A stretch of DNA of 64,000 nucleotides from Ilyomonas sp965277535 (GTDB lineage Bacteria > Bacteroidota > Bacteroidia > Chitinophagales > Chitinophagaceae), in the NCBI GenBank assembly GCA_965277535.1, contig OZ255825.1:434001-498000 (forward strand). Direction: 5' to 3'. Positions 53,066 to 62,600 of the stretch are shown here, in pieces; the stretch's first letter is position 1, and each line of letters opens with the position of its first letter. The position numbers and the translations under genes are program-made. The notes below the pieces were generated by a model. That model made no database searches, was not told the origin of the DNA, and saw nothing but the letters and a program-made list of their open reading frames with translations.

Positions 53066-53128
53066 AAACGGCTGATTTTTACTATTTTATCTTTCGACTT
53101 CTCAACAATTTTGCATTGTAATTAAACA

Positions 53129-54313
53129 ATGCGAATCATGTTATTAGAAAATAAAAAAGTCGCTATTGTGGGCGGTGGCCCCGGAGGACTGACATTAGCA
53201 CGACTGCTTCAACTCAAAGGCGTTGCTGTAAAAGTTTATGAAAGAGATAAAGACCAATCATTTCGTCAGCAAGGTGCTACGCTTGACTTGCATTACGAAA
53301 CAGGACTAAAAGCATTAAGAGAAGGTGGATTGATTGAAGAATTTAAGAAGGCTTACAGACCAGGTGCAGAAAGAATTACCATTACTGATAACAATGCAAT
53401 AGTGCACTATACCGAGCGTGACGAAGAACCAATTCAGGATTTGAATAATGAATATGCACGACCTGAAATTGACCGTGGCCCGCTTCGGGATTTACTCATT
53501 GCATCCTTGTATGACAATACGATTGTATGGGATTCAAAATTTTCAGAACTAAAAGAGGCTGGTAACGGCTGGAAGTTGTTTTTTGAAAACGGAACTACTG
53601 CCTATGCAGATTTGGTAATTGCAGCAGACGGAGCAAATTCTAAAGTGAGAAAATACATAACAGACATTCAACCCATATATTCAGGTATTACTATTGTTGA
53701 AAGTAATATTTATAACGCTTCGACTAACACACCTCATTTGTGGAAACTAACCAATGAAGGAAAAGTTTTTGCATATTGGAACGGCAAAACAATTGTTCTG
53801 AGTGCGAAAGGCGAAGGTTCACTTTCATTTTATACCAGCACCAAACAAACAGAGGATTGGGCAAAAACCTCGGGCATTGATTTTAAAAATAAAGAGCAGG
53901 TTTTTATTTGGTTCAAACAACGCTTTTGCGATTGGAGTGATGACTGGCACGAATTATTTTTAACCAATGATTCTTATTTTATTGTCCGGCCGCAGTATCA
54001 CTTTCCCTCAAATCAATCTTGGCAAACTCTTCCCAACTTAACGATGATTGGTGATGCCGCTCATGTTATGCCACCCACAGGCGAAGGCGTGAATCAGGCA
54101 ATGTGGGATGCACTGGAATTATACGAAACCCTTTGTATAGAAAATTTCAACACAGTGAAGGAAGCCATTGCCTCATTTGAAAAGAAAATGTGCAGCCGGG
54201 CTTCAGCAGAAACCGAAGATGCCTTAAAGATGGTGCAAGCTATGCACTCCGAAAACAATCTTCAGTATTTACTTAATTTCTTTAGCGGCTTACATGAGTT
54301 GGGAGCGAAGTAA
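53129..54313 (+). CDS. FAD-dependent monooxygenase, Tet(X) paralogue
   Basis: A 394-residue group A flavin monooxygenase. Dinucleotide loop VAIVGGGPGGLTLARLLQ, the family DG-type segment VIAADGANSKVRKYI and the FAD-phosphate site MIGDAAHVMPPTGEGVNQA are all present. It shares the order of the next gene's product but differs strongly in the substrate region (residues about 180-280), so its substrate should be different. A start nine bases downstream (MLLENKKVAI) is equally good. Second gene of a regulator-plus-two-oxygenases group. Confidence 0.85.
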   Translation: MRIMLLENKKVAIVGGGPGGLTLARLLQLKGVAVKVYERDKDQSFRQQGATLDLHYETGLKALREGGLIEEFKKAYRPGAERITITDNNAIVHYTERDEEPIQDLNNEYARPEIDRGPLRDLLIASLYDNTIVWDSKFSELKEAGNGWKLFFENGTTAYADLVIAADGANSKVRKYITDIQPIYSGITIVESNIYNASTNTPHLWKLTNEGKVFAYWNGKTIVLSAKGEGSLSFYTSTKQTEDWAKTSGIDFKNKEQVFIWFKQRFCDWSDDWHELFLTNDSYFIVRPQYHFPSNQSWQTLPNLTMIGDAAHVMPPTGEGVNQAMWDALELYETLCIENFNTVKEAIASFEKKMCSRASAETEDALKMVQAMHSENNLQYLLNFFSGLHELGAK

Positions 54314-54371
54314 AGAAGTTTGAGTAAAATGTTTACTATACAGATTAAAATATCGAAAAATTTTACAGAAT

Positions 54372-55511
54372 ATGAACGACCATTTACTTCAACATAAAAA
54401 AGTAGCTGTTATTGGCGGTGGCCCAGTTGGTCTGACAATGGCAGTATTGCTGCAGCAAAAAGGCGTAGATGTAACGGTTTATGAAAGAGACAAAGACGCA
54501 CAAAGGAGAATTTGGGGTGGTACGCTCGACTTGCATAAAAGTTCAGGACAAGAAGCAATGCAAAAAGCAGGATTGTTAGAACGTTATTATGCGATGGCAT
54601 TGCCCATGGGAATAATCTTTGCTGACGAACAGGGCAATGTGTTGCTCACTAAAAAGCCTACGCCTGAAAATCAATATGACAATCCTGAGATAAACCGGAA
54701 CGATTTAAGAAAAATATTGCTCCATAGTTTGGCAAGTGATACAGTTGTTTGGGACAAAAAATTTACAGGCCTTGAAGAACAAACCGGCAAATGGTTATTG
54801 CAATTCGAAAATGGCCCGAATGCAGCCGCAGATGTTGTTATCATAGCCAATGGCGGAATGTCGAAAGCAAGAAATTATATTACGGATACTGAAATAGAAG
54901 ATACCGGAACTTTTATTATACAAGGAGATGCGCCTCAACCTGAAATTGGCTGTCCGGAATTTTATCAGTTATGCGATGGTAACAGACTGATGACTGCCCA
55001 TCAGGGCAATTTGTTAGTTGCAAACCCATACAACAACGGAGCATTGACTTACGGCATAATTTTTAAAATGCCTGAAGAATGGCGCCATGGTAATGGATTA
55101 GACTTTCAAAATACAGACAGCATTCTTGCTTTTCTTTTAAAGAGATTCTCGAATTGGAATGAACGATACAAACAGGCATTCCGCTCAACCTCTTTTTTTG
55201 TTGGATTGCCGACGAGAAAACTCCCTTTAGAAAGGCCCTGGAAAAAGGATCGTCCCTTGCCGATAACGTTGATTGGAGATGCCGCGCATTTGATGCCGCC
55301 CTTTGCAGGTCAGGGTGTGAATACAGGACTGGTGGACGCATCCATTTTATCAGACAACTTAACAAATGGAAAATTTGAAACGGTAGAAGCTGCCATTCAT
55401 GACTATGAACAAAAAATGTTTGTTTATGCAACAGAAGCACAATTGGAATCAAGCAAGAATGAGATAGAAATGCGTCGCCCCAACTTTTCTTTTCAAGAAC
55501 TTGTTCTTTAA
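54372..55511 (+). CDS. Tet(X)-type tetracycline-inactivating flavin monooxygenase homologue
   Basis: A 379-residue flavoprotein. Much of it matches Tet(X) as I remember it: VIGGGPVGLTMAVLLQQKG, GGTLDLHKSSGQEAMQKAG, DNPEINRNDLR, NGNRLM-like DGNRLMTAHQGNLL and IGDAAHLMPPFAGQGVN. Numbering runs with a constant offset of eight. Substrate contacts Gln192, Arg213, Gly236 and FAD-site Asp311 of Tet(X) correspond to Gln184, Arg205, Gly228 and Asp303. His234 is replaced by Thr226. Tet(X) hydroxylates tetracyclines at C11a using NADPH and oxygen. Chromosomal homologue; resistance not proven by sequence. Confidence 0.85.
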   Translation: MNDHLLQHKKVAVIGGGPVGLTMAVLLQQKGVDVTVYERDKDAQRRIWGGTLDLHKSSGQEAMQKAGLLERYYAMALPMGIIFADEQGNVLLTKKPTPENQYDNPEINRNDLRKILLHSLASDTVVWDKKFTGLEEQTGKWLLQFENGPNAAADVVIIANGGMSKARNYITDTEIEDTGTFIIQGDAPQPEIGCPEFYQLCDGNRLMTAHQGNLLVANPYNNGALTYGIIFKMPEEWRHGNGLDFQNTDSILAFLLKRFSNWNERYKQAFRSTSFFVGLPTRKLPLERPWKKDRPLPITLIGDAAHLMPPFAGQGVNTGLVDASILSDNLTNGKFETVEAAIHDYEQKMFVYATEAQLESSKNEIEMRRPNFSFQELVL

Positions 55512-55537
55512 TTGCGAATTGACATTGTGATTAATGA

Positions 55538-55866
55538 TGCGATAATTTCGCCAAAGCCTCAACCATTGCAATTCAAACAAACGGAAAAGCAATCAGTAAG
55601 AATAAAATAACCATAAAAACAAACAACGATCAGAACAAGTCAGTAAATTTTATATAGCAGAGCCGACAGGTGCTTTTGAAGACGATCCCAATCTGACTGA
55701 TAAGAAGTTCCCTGGCAATCCAACAAAATCGTACCGCAACAAGTTTCCACTTCGGGTAACGGGCGAAATTACGGATTGGCAAGATCATTCTCCTGAACAA
55801 CGCAAAACTATGTTGGATCATCTCCGGCAACTTAAGGAACTTGGAATTGAGGCAATAGAGGATTAA
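55538..55866 (+). pseudogene. Frameshifted gene remnant after the Tet(X)-like gene
   Basis: One frame reads FAKASTIAIQTNGKAISKNK and on to a stop at 55655-55657; another frame then continues as YIAEPTGAFEDDPNLTD up to ELGIEAIED and a stop at 55864. The two halves join naturally at about 55651 if one base is shifted, and neither half has an ATG. Composition is like a normal soluble protein. I do not recognise the family. An intact overlapping minus-strand frame looks like an antisense shadow. Confidence 0.45.
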
Positions 55867-55882
55867 ATAGATCATGACTATA

Positions 55883-57496
55883 TCACGACAATCCATTCAA
55901 ACTTTTTAACCTCATCACTACACCTTCATCTCCTTCCAAACTCAATGTATTTTCAAACATACTTCCTTCAAGTTCAGGTGAAGAAGCAACTACCACTTCA
56001 CCTGTAAAAGTAAAATGCGGTGGCGTAAAGTAAGCAGGCCGATGGGTAAGGTTCAATACAATTAAAAAAGAAAAATCCCCGCTTTTGCGAACATAAGCCA
56101 ACAATTGAGTATCGGAATAAACAGGCGTATAAGAGCCGCTGTTTAAAGCGGCTTCCTTTTGCCGCAAATGGATAAGCTTTTTGTACAAAGAAAGTACAGA
56201 ATAAGGATTGTCACTTTCTATTTCTACATTTTGCCGGGCATAGCTTTTATGCAATCTGAGCCAGGGCCGCGCTTCGCTGAAACCCGCATTGCTATTGGCG
56301 TTCCACTGCATCGGCGTTCTGCATGGGTCACGACTTAAATGCTTATCAGGCATGTTCACCCCTTGTGGGTCAACCACTTCATTCAACGGTATGGCAACAT
56401 CGCTCATACCAATTTCATCACCATAATAAACAGTGGGTGTACCGCGCAATGTGAGCAACATCATGGCAGCAATGCGTGCCTGCTGCAACCCTACGCGGCT
56501 GGCAATGCGTGGTTGATCATGATTGCCCAATACCCAATTGGGCCAGCCATTTTGCGGCAAGGCGCCTTCATATTCGTCAATGGCTGCGGCTATAAGATTC
56601 GCCTGCCACTGTATTGAAAGCAACAGGAAATTAAAAGGCAGGTTTGCACCATTGTTGTTTTTGCCATAATACATCATCAGCTTGTGTATGGGCAAATAAA
56701 TTTCACCAATCATCATGCGCTCACTGTATTCATTCAGCACGCTTCGCATCTTTTCTACAATGTCCTGCACTTCGGGTTGGTCTGTCGAATACACATGCAA
56801 CAGTTTATCGTAGGTTGCCATCTGTGGCTGGTAATTCGGATTCGGAGGTTCATCACGCCATTGCGCATCTTTTATTAAATGCCATATTACGTCAACCCGA
56901 AACCCATCCACGCCTTTATCTAACCAAAACCGCATCACATTCAGCATTGCTTCCTGCACTTCGGGGTTGCGCCAGTTCAGGTCGGGTTGCTCTTTTAAAA
57001 ATGCATGATAATAATATTGCTTTGTGTGGTCTTCCCACTCCCATGCGGCACCACCAAAAGCTGACAGCCAGTTGTTAGGCACGCTGCCATTTTGTTTCGC
57101 ATCGTGCCAGATATACCAATCGCGTTTTGGGTTATCTTTCGATGAACGCGATTCGACAAACCACGGATGCTGGTCGGAAGTATGATTGGGAACTAAATCG
57201 AGAATCAACTTCATACTGCGATTGTGAACTTCTGATAATAAAGTATCAAAATCGTTCATGGTCCCAAACAAGGGATAAATACCGGTGTAATCAGAAATAT
57301 CATAACCAAAGTCTTTCATTGGTGATGGATAAATGGGCGATAACCAAACGGCAGTTACGCCTAAGTCTTTCAAATAATTCAACCGCGATATGATTCCTTT
57401 CAAATCTCCAACGCCATCGTTATTGCTATCCTGGAATGAACGTGGATATACCTGGTATATAACACCCGTTTGCCACCACAACAATTGTTCGTTCAT
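55883..57496 (-). CDS. Alpha-glucosidase / oligo-1,6-glucosidase (GH13)
   Basis: A 537-residue glycoside hydrolase from Met at 57496. All catalytic residues are visible: nucleophile Asp202 (GFRVDVIW), acid Glu265 (MIGEIYLP) and Asp327 (VLGNHDQPR). WWQTGVIYQVYPRSFQD and FGYDISDYTGI are typical of the oligo-1,6-glucosidase/alpha-glucosidase subfamily. No signal peptide, so it acts in the cytoplasm on imported maltose-type or isomaltose-type sugars. A longer start at 57544 would place the N-terminus inside a short repeat and was rejected. Confidence 0.9.
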   Translation of the reverse strand: MNEQLLWWQTGVIYQVYPRSFQDSNNDGVGDLKGIISRLNYLKDLGVTAVWLSPIYPSPMKDFGYDISDYTGIYPLFGTMNDFDTLLSEVHNRSMKLILDLVPNHTSDQHPWFVESRSSKDNPKRDWYIWHDAKQNGSVPNNWLSAFGGAAWEWEDHTKQYYYHAFLKEQPDLNWRNPEVQEAMLNVMRFWLDKGVDGFRVDVIWHLIKDAQWRDEPPNPNYQPQMATYDKLLHVYSTDQPEVQDIVEKMRSVLNEYSERMMIGEIYLPIHKLMMYYGKNNNGANLPFNFLLLSIQWQANLIAAAIDEYEGALPQNGWPNWVLGNHDQPRIASRVGLQQARIAAMMLLTLRGTPTVYYGDEIGMSDVAIPLNEVVDPQGVNMPDKHLSRDPCRTPMQWNANSNAGFSEARPWLRLHKSYARQNVEIESDNPYSVLSLYKKLIHLRQKEAALNSGSYTPVYSDTQLLAYVRKSGDFSFLIVLNLTHRPAYFTPPHFTFTGEVVVASSPELEGSMFENTLSLEGDEGVVMRLKSLNGLS

Positions 57497-57545
57497 GTAT
57501 CCTTTTGTTTTTGCATCAATTTTTAGGAAAGAACGTGCCAACATA

Positions 57546-57577
57546 ATGTTAGATGTAGGATGTGCGATGTTAGATGT
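57546..57577. repeat. Direct repeat ATGTTAGATGT
   Basis: ATGTTAGATGT occurs at 57546-57556 and again at 57567-57577, step 21, with a related AGGATGTG between. This kind of ATGTTAGATGT tract is a recurring intergenic filler. It sits just upstream of the GH13 start. Confidence 0.5.
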
Positions 57578-57677
57578 GATTGTTTAATCGCTCCGGTTTG
57601 ACTTCAAAACAAAGTAACAGTTGCCAGGCACATTGGGCTGCATGAACAAAAACCCTTACCTTCCGCAAAAATAACTT

Positions 57678-57950
57678 ATGACAAGTGAGCAAATCGAAAA
57701 CTTTCTTACCCCTGAATTGTTTACCAAATTAGTTGTTATCAGCTTTAAAACGCGTAATACCATGCGCGGCATGTTTTTAAATACAGGTGATTTTGATCAT
57801 TTAAAAACCAAAAACTTTTGGCGCATTTTACCCGAGAGCCGCCTGGAAGATTGGAAAAAAACAAAAGACAATGGTCTTGCCCGCATATACAATGGCAGTG
57901 AATTTACAAAACTTACGTTAAAGCAGTCGGCAAGCGTTACTAATAATTAG
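57678..57950 (+). CDS. Small hypothetical protein
   Basis: A 90-residue soluble protein (IENFLTPELFTKLVVISFKT, GMFLNTGDFDHLKTKNFWRIL, RIYNGSEFTKLTLK). Length, balanced composition and the following strong hairpin at 57997 suggest a real gene with its own terminator. The alternating hydrophobic strands FTKLVVISFKTRNTMRGMF look like a small beta-barrel, perhaps a short Sm/SH3-like domain. No known family recognised. Confidence 0.65.
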   Translation: MTSEQIENFLTPELFTKLVVISFKTRNTMRGMFLNTGDFDHLKTKNFWRILPESRLEDWKKTKDNGLARIYNGSEFTKLTLKQSASVTNN

Positions 57951-57996
57951 AAGTAGTCCTAACACTGTAACTGTTCCTAAGAAAAGGTAAGAAGCG

Positions 57997-58050
57997 AATA
58001 TTGCTTCGCCCCCTGCTTGCTGAACAAGCAGGGGGCGAAGCAATATTTTT
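57997..58050. terminator. Perfect 23-bp hairpin with T-tract
   Basis: The arms 57997-58019 and 58025-58047 are exact complements across a five-base loop CTGAA; both contain GCTTCGCCCCC or its complement. A run of T follows on the plus strand. It is far stronger than a normal terminator, and the outer part of the arms, ATTGCTTCG, recurs in the next element at 58090. Confidence 0.85.
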
Positions 58051-58089
58051 TATACTGAAAATGCGGTTTGTGATTTATGGTAATACACA

Positions 58090-58118
58090 AATTGCTTCGC
58101 TGTGCTCACAATAACGGC
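58090..58118. repeat. Dispersed ATTGCTTCGC...CAATAACG repeat
   Basis: AATTGCTTCGCTGTGCTCAC followed by AATAACGGC is a close variant of the very widespread bacterial repeat whose complement reads CGTCATTGCGAG...GAAGCAAT. It lies between two genes and shares its GCTTCG arm with the hairpin before it. Confidence 0.7.
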
Positions 58119-58181
58119 GTTACCAAATCTTCCGAACACTTATAGTGCGAACACGGGTTTCATTGTTACTGGTCGATTGCA

Positions 58182-58892
58182 TTACGAGTGATGTCTTGCA
58201 CGAGCCAGACCAAGAGATAGCGACAGATAATACTGATTCAACCTGTCTTTTGGAGAATCGGCAAACGTTGAATTGCTGTTTTGATCTGTGCCCCAGCCTT
58301 GCTCCTTCAAGCCATATTTATAACCCAGTTTGATAGTAGTAAGACATGTATGCTGTTTTGTAAAATCAGCAAGATCAAAACGCAAACAGAAGTTGAGCAA
58401 TGCCGCGTTTTGATACATATTTACCGCAACTTTATCATTCAGCACATCAGCGAAGGTGGCGTAGCCGGTGGTTTGGGTAAGATTGACAGCTGAGCCATAC
58501 AAACCTATCCCAACTTCCGGCGCAATATGAAGTTTGTTTTTGTTCAAAATATAATATCCAAAGTCTAAGTCGCCCGACATATTCATGAGTGATTCATTAA
58601 AATTCGCCGGTCTTTTTTCTGATGCGACAAACATTAAATTTAAACCAATCAGTGCGTTGTGCAACTTAACATGTTCTTCAATGACTCCACCAAAACTGTA
58701 GTTACTTAGCGTGGGCAGTGAAAATTTTGGCAGGATGCTATTGGTGTTTTTATAATTGTTATACGAGCCGCCGATGCCAAAGGAAGTGAGCCAGGTAACA
58801 TCTAAATTTCTTGTTGAAGTATTGGTTCCGGTTTGCGAATAAGTAAGAGTCATCATCAATACGCACATAACTACTAACAATGCTTTTTTCAT
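58182..58892 (-). CDS. Hypothetical outer-membrane beta-barrel protein
   Basis: A 236-residue exported protein with a signal peptide (ALLVVMCVLMMTLTYSQ). The mature sequence has repeated amphipathic strands with Gly and aromatic residues (GIGGSYNNYKNTNSIL, LDFGYYILNKNKLHIAPEVG, LRFDLADFT, YYLSLSLGLARARHH), consistent with an eight-strand barrel. No family recognised. The C-terminus converges on the palindromic region at 57997-58118. Confidence 0.7.
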   Translation of the reverse strand: MKKALLVVMCVLMMTLTYSQTGTNTSTRNLDVTWLTSFGIGGSYNNYKNTNSILPKFSLPTLSNYSFGGVIEEHVKLHNALIGLNLMFVASEKRPANFNESLMNMSGDLDFGYYILNKNKLHIAPEVGIGLYGSAVNLTQTTGYATFADVLNDKVAVNMYQNAALLNFCLRFDLADFTKQHTCLTTIKLGYKYGLKEQGWGTDQNSNSTFADSPKDRLNQYYLSLSLGLARARHHS

Positions 58893-58974
58893 AGTGTTTG
58901 TTTTTTCTGCAAAACAAAACCACTATTGTCTTTCGTATGTATGAGTTGCAAATTTTGTAATTTTTTTAATGATA

Positions 58975-59619
58975 CTAACCCCTGATATATGGGTTGTACT
59001 TTTTTTCATAGCCAATGGTGGTAGGTTCGCCATGCCCGGGATATACAATCGTTTCATCAGGCAAAGTGTACAGTTGTGTGCGGATGCTTTGGTGAAGCTG
59101 TTCTGTATTTCCCAGCGGAAAATCGGTTCTGCCAACGCTTCCTTTAAATAATACATCTCCACCAATTACAAAGTTTTGCTTTTTGCAGTAAAAACAAATG
59201 CTTCCCGGCGAATGTCCCGGTGCATCCAATACTTTTAATTCATCATCACCCAACACAACCGTGTCGCCACCTTTTATAAAATGCAATTTGCCCCTGTAAT
59301 TGTTAGGAAAAGAAAGCCCGAACCGCTCTGCAAATTGCGGCTGCACCTGAAGCACAAGTTCTTCCTGCGGATGAATGAACAACTCTAATCCGTATTGTTT
59401 TGCAATGAATGAATTGCCAAATACATGGTCAATGTGGCAATGTGTATTGATCAGTAGAATGGGTGTGAAACCACCGTTTGCTAAATAATTTTGTAATGTT
59501 TCTTCTTCGGCTGTAAAGTAGCAACCGGGATCAATAATAATCGCTTCCCGTTTTTCGTTGGTGAGAACGTAAGTGTTCTCCTGCAAAGGATTGAATGTAA
59601 ACACTTCCACATGAATCAT
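58975..59619 (-). CDS. MBL-fold metallo-hydrolase (glyoxalase II-like)
   Basis: A 214-residue metallo-beta-lactamase-fold enzyme from the ATG at 59619. Metal ligands are His60, His62, Asp64 and His65 in INTHCHIDHVFGN; later ligands are in DAPGHSPGSICF, VLFKGSVGRTDFP and VYPGHGEPTTIG. This short YcbL/GloB-like type hydrolyses thioesters such as S-lactoylglutathione or related substrates. The longer frame (to 59709) would overlap the next divergent gene and adds residues atypical of the family. Confidence 0.9.
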   Translation of the reverse strand: MIHVEVFTFNPLQENTYVLTNEKREAIIIDPGCYFTAEEETLQNYLANGGFTPILLINTHCHIDHVFGNSFIAKQYGLELFIHPQEELVLQVQPQFAERFGLSFPNNYRGKLHFIKGGDTVVLGDDELKVLDAPGHSPGSICFYCKKQNFVIGGDVLFKGSVGRTDFPLGNTEQLHQSIRTQLYTLPDETIVYPGHGEPTTIGYEKKYNPYIRG

Positions 59620-59678
59620 AGAACTTATTTTTACACCTGATTTGATTTGAGCTAACTTTAATTTTTTAACGACAGGAT

Positions 59679-62600
59679 ATGCAAAGTAATCGCTTATTAA
59701 GTAGCGCATTTGTTTTTCTCATTGCTCTGTTTCCGTTTTTTGTTTTTGCACAAGTGAATACCGTTGACTATGGTAAAAACCGCATTCAATACAAAAAGTT
59801 TCATTGGAAATTTTATCAAACCGAAAACTTCAATACCTACAGCAGTCAGGGCGGTTTGGAATTGGGCAAATTTGTAGCGCAGACAGCAGAAGAAGAACTG
59901 AAATCCATTGAACAAGCCACGGAATATTCGTTGCAACGCAAGGCAAATATCATTGTTTACAACACCTATGATGACTACAAACAAAGCAACATTGGTTTGG
60001 GTATCGACTGGCAAAACGCCGGTGGCTTAACCAAGCTGGTGAATAATAAAATGGTGCTGTATTTTAACGGTGACCATGAAAACCTTAGAATGCAAGTGCG
60101 ACAAGGCATTGGGCGTATTTTAACCGATAACATTTTGTTTGGCGATGACATTGGCGAAGTGGCTTCCAATGCGGCTTTGCTCGATTTACCCAAATGGTTA
60201 ACCGATGGCTACGTGGCTTACATTGCACAAAATTGGAGCACCTCTTTAGACGACCAATTGAAGAGTGCCATGTTGAGCGGAACATACAAGAATTTTTATC
60301 AGTTCGCGTTTAAGCAACCCGATTTGGCAGGACATGCGTTTTGGTACTACGTTCAGGAAAAATACAAGAAAGAAAACGTTACTTATTTTTTGTACCTCGC
60401 TCGCTTGTACAAAAATTTAAATACGGCTTCACTACGCGTTGCCAAAAAGAAATTCAAGAATGTATTGGACGATTTTATGCAGTATGAATCAGGGAAATAT
60501 TTCAATGATATCAAAGGCAGACGCAATGCGCCCAAAGGCAAATTGAGCGTTGTGGAAGAAACGACAAAGAGCGATTTTTTCCGCTTTAACGGTAATCCCA
60601 ATCCTCGCAACAACTCATATGCAGTGGTTGAATTTACGAAAGGTGTTTACCAGGTAAAATACGTTGACAATAATTATGACGAGCACGTTTTATTGAAGTA
60701 CGGCGTAAGAACTTACCAGGGCGACATCAACCCGAATTATCCGATACTTGCCTGGGATGGCAAAGGTTCACGCCTGTTGGTTGTCTATTGGAAAGAAGGA
60801 AAAATAAACATGTTTGTGTACGATGTGATTGCCAACTTTAAACGCTTTAAACAACAGATAGAAGGCTTCGATCAGGTACTCGATGCAGGCTTTATGCTCG
60901 ATGCCGGAACGCTGTTGTTAAGCGCTGTAAAAAATGGTCATTCCGACATCTTTACTTATAAAATTGAAACGGGAAGAATCAAGCAAATTACCAACGATGT
61001 GTTTGATGATTTGAACCCAACAGTGGTGGCGTTTCCAAATCGTGTAGGCATCATTTTTTCATCCAATCGCCCGGGTCCTAATGCTACCAACAGCGATACC
61101 GCTTTGCCGAGCCGCAATCATTTCAACATCTTTTTGGTTGACATCAATAATAACAGCGAAATCAAACAAATCAGTCAGCTTACCAATGTAAAGTTTGGTG
61201 ATGCCAAATACCCAATGCAGTACAACGTAAACCATTTTACTTACATCAATGATGAGAACGGCATTTCCAATCGCTGGGCTGGCTTCTTCACCACGCAACG
61301 CAACGGCCTGGATACATTATGGTATGTAGGCGATCAGGTGCTTCGAAATCCAGGCGGTAAAGAATTGGATTCCACTTTGTCTGCCTGGCAAAAAAGCAAA
61401 CCTGATAGCGTGAGCTACTTTCAGGTGTACAAAGATTCAACTTATACCTTTCCAATCACCAATTATCAAAGCAGTTTGCTGGAAACACGCATTGCCGGAA
61501 ACAATGGACAAGTAAGTGAAGTGCGTCGCGAAGGCGATTATAAATTTTTGTACAAATTAAAACCTGACTCCCTTGCGTTGCGCCGCCGAAATGTGAACCC
61601 GCGACCTACTGATTATATCAAACAGTTATTGATTCATGAGCGATTGGCAAAAGGCGCTTCTACCATTGCACAACCAACTGATAGTTCACAAAACAACAAT
61701 AAGGGAAACAACTTGTTTCAAAACGAATTTGAAAACGATAAAAAAGATACGGCCACAAACCATACAACCGAAACACCAACTGCTGTTGTGCCACGCAAAA
61801 CCGGCTTGCTGGCGAATGCAGGTTTGTTTGATTATGGTTTGAAGTTTAGTGCCGATTACGTGCTGGCAGGCTTTACCAACAATATAATCTTCAACCGTTA
61901 TCAACCTTATGCCGGTGGCGCTGGTCCGATTCGACTGGATAACGGACAGGATTTGAGCTGGATGTTTCGTGTGGGCGTGAGTGATGTAATGGAAGATATA
62001 AAGCTTATTGGTGGCTTCCGTTTTGGAACAACAATCAGTGATAAAGACGCTTTTCTTTCATTGCAGAATTATAGACATAGAATTGATTGGGGCATCACTT
62101 ATTATCGTAGTAATGTAAACAATTATCAGAATTTTTATCAGCCCGGAAATGTAGATCCAACGGGTTTAGACAAAAGCTTGTTGTCGAACAATGTTGTTAC
62201 CAATTTGTACCAGGCAAATGCATCTTTCCCTATTGATGAAGTAAGAAGTGTGCGTCTTACAGCTGGTGTTAGAACCGATAAAGGCATCATCAAACCGTTT
62301 CCTTATCCTGATGCTTTAAAGTTGCAAGATTCAACCGCAAAAACTTTAATTACGCGGCTGGAATATGTGTATGACAATACGATTGCACCGGCACAAAATA
62401 TATGGAATGGTTTGCGTTGGAAAGTGTATACCGATTTTTGGGCTCCGATGGGCAAAACTTCTTTGAAAGGAAAGCACATATTGAATGTTGGTGCAGATGC
62501 ACGATACTATGTTCCCATTTATCGCAATTTTATTTGGGCAGGCAGAGTAGCAGCTGATTTCTCGATGGGTGATGCCAAAGTGATTTATTATCTCGGTGGC

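Noticed and set aside
55630..55896. An 88-residue minus-strand frame opposite the gene remnant
   Set aside because: Composition rich in Ile, Leu, Cys and Phe without domain features; the plus-strand remnant is more protein-like.
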